Shown here piece by piece: positions 5,269 to 6,323 of a stretch of DNA of 6,323 nucleotides. The position numbers and the translations under genes are program-made. The stretch lies in NCBI GenBank assembly GCA_050014415.1, contig JBEKDJ010000291.1, positions 1 through 6,323 of the forward strand, in the 5' to 3' direction. This stretch comes from JBEKDJ01 sp050014415 (GTDB lineage: Bacteria > Desulfobacterota > BSN033 > UBA1163). The notes under the pieces were generated by a model. It saw only the letters and a list, made by a program, of their open reading frames with translations, had not been told where the DNA came from and made no database searches. Each line of letters starts with the position of its first letter. The first letter of the stretch is position 1.

Positions 5269-6323
5269 ATGATATTCTTGCCAAGAGGTGGAGCGGATAA
5301 GGATGAGAAGGCAAAGGACGAAAAGATCGTTGTTCCTAATGAGCTCCCAATCCTTCCTCTAAGAGGTACGGTGCTATATCCCGACTTGATTCTACCTATC
5401 ATGGTAGGTAGGAAGAAGTCAGTGAAATTGATTGATGATGCGATGGATGCGGATCGCATCATTGGGGTCATTACTCAAAAACGGTCGGAAATCGAAGATC
5501 CAAAGGAAAACGACCTGTATTCGGTGGGTGTAGCCGCCTTAATCCTCAGGATGATTCGAGAGCTGGATGGCAGCCAACGGGTAATTGTCCAAGGGATCTC
5601 AAGGGTGAAGGTGAAGGAGTATTTCCAGAGAGAGCCCTATTACAAAGCCAGGATTAATAACCTTGAGGAAGGTCTTGCACAAAGCGTGGAGATAGAGGCC
5701 CTCATGATGAATTTGAAGAACCTCTTCCAGAGGGCGGTTGAATTGGCTCCTTATCTTACCGCTGAGTTGGGGACGATGGTTGGTAACATCAAATCAGCCT
5801 CTATCCTGGCCGACCTGATTGCCTCGAATCTCAACGTTTCAACCCCTGAGAAACAGGCTATTTTGGAGACCTTCGACGTCAGGGAACGCTTGACCAAGGT
5901 TCATCTCTTTCTCAACAAAGAGGTTCAGGTATTGGAACTGGGGAATAAGATCCAATCCCAGGTGAAGGAAGATATGGATCGGACCCAAAGGGAATATTAT
6001 CTTCGCGAGCAGATGAAGGCCATCAAAAAAGAGCTGGGTGAGTTGGATGAGCATTCCACTGAGATTAAGGAACTTAAGGAGAAGATCAAAAAGGCAAAGA
6101 TGCCGCCCGAAGCTCTGACAGCTGCGGAGAAGGAGCTAGATCGATTGGCTAAGATTCCGCCTGCTTCGGCCGAATATACGGTGGCTAGAACCTATTTGGA
6201 TTGGTTGGTCGAACTTCCATGGTCGGAGACAACAGAGGATAACCTCGATATCGACAATGCCCAGAAGACGTTAGATGAGGACCACTACGATCTGGAGAAG
6301 GTGAAGAAGCGGATTCTAGAATA
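5269..6323 (+). CDS. lon: ATP-dependent protease Lon, N-terminal part (cut by window end)
   Basis: Lon is a cytosolic hexameric AAA+ serine protease that unfolds and degrades misfolded and regulatory proteins. The first 351 residues are present, under half of the usual 780-820. After a charged 20-residue lead, the substrate-recognition LonN domain runs from about 25 to 215 and opens with LPILPLRGTVLYPDL, a hallmark of the family. The long helical coiled-coil region follows (about 217-300), including REYYLREQMKAIKKELGE (241-258). The start of the AAA+ module is marked by TYLDWLVELPW (308-318) and DHYDLEKVKKRILE (338-351). Walker A, Walker B and the Ser-Lys catalytic dyad lie beyond the window. 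GGAGGG (5255-5260) sits 8 nt before ATG 5269, which fixes the start. It has its own promoter and is not tightly linked to the upstream small genes. No frameshift or unusual residue is seen in the visible part. Confidence 0.97.
   Translation, partial: MIFLPRGGADKDEKAKDEKIVVPNELPILPLRGTVLYPDLILPIMVGRKKSVKLIDDAMDADRIIGVITQKRSEIEDPKENDLYSVGVAALILRMIRELDGSQRVIVQGISRVKVKEYFQREPYYKARINNLEEGLAQSVEIEALMMNLKNLFQRAVELAPYLTAELGTMVGNIKSASILADLIASNLNVSTPEKQAILETFDVRERLTKVHLFLNKEVQVLELGNKIQSQVKEDMDRTQREYYLREQMKAIKKELGELDEHSTEIKELKEKIKKAKMPPEALTAAEKELDRLAKIPPASAEYTVARTYLDWLVELPWSETTEDNLDIDNAQKTLDEDHYDLEKVKKRILE

Noticed and set aside
1..6323. CRISPR array, tRNA, rRNA, transposase or toxin-antitoxin pair
   Set aside because: No regularly spaced direct repeats, no cloverleaf-like sequence and no transposase motif. 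The small gene pair lacks toxin or antitoxin hallmarks.

Overview
This window looks like ordinary chromosomal DNA from an anaerobic, Gram-negative-type bacterium. The style of the Lon N-terminus, the codon use and the repeat-filled intergenic gaps suggest a Desulfobacterota (deltaproteobacterial) relative. That placement is inference from sequence style only; nothing here is diagnostic at genus level. All confident genes lie on the + strand.

Layout: (1) 1-307 holds a possible 3' end of an unidentified gene, two adjacent GC-rich hairpins, a perfect 7+2+7 dyad, and a sigma70-like promoter. (2) 308-2074 and 2235-4346 encode the two half-transporters of a heterodimeric type IV ABC exporter of the MdlA/MdlB (YheI/YheH = BmrC/BmrD) kind. 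The first subunit has Asp in place of the catalytic Glu. The second has a non-canonical LSAGE signature and a roughly 115-residue insert between TM1 and TM2. Together they should form one degenerate and one canonical ATPase site. (3) The gaps 2075-2234 and 4347-4465 contain short-unit repeats bounded by inverted repeats, like dispersed intergenic elements. (4) 4508-4717 and 4718-4954 form a two-gene mini-operon with its own promoter. It encodes a highly charged 69-residue protein with a tandem DLNxLFP motif and a cysteine-rich 78-residue zinc-ribbon protein; the TAG of the first abuts the ATG of the second. (5) 4955-5268 is non-coding as far as I can see, with a dyad-rich middle part and a good promoter at its end. 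(6) 5269 to the window end is the first 351 residues of the ATP-dependent protease Lon, cut before its Walker A motif.

Functionally, the ABC pair is an inner-membrane exporter of unknown substrate (lipid-like or drug-like compounds are the family norm), and Lon is cytosolic protein quality control. The small charged protein plus zinc-ribbon protein is the least explained part of the window and the best candidate for something undescribed. I found no CRISPR array, tRNA, rRNA, transposase gene or prophage gene.
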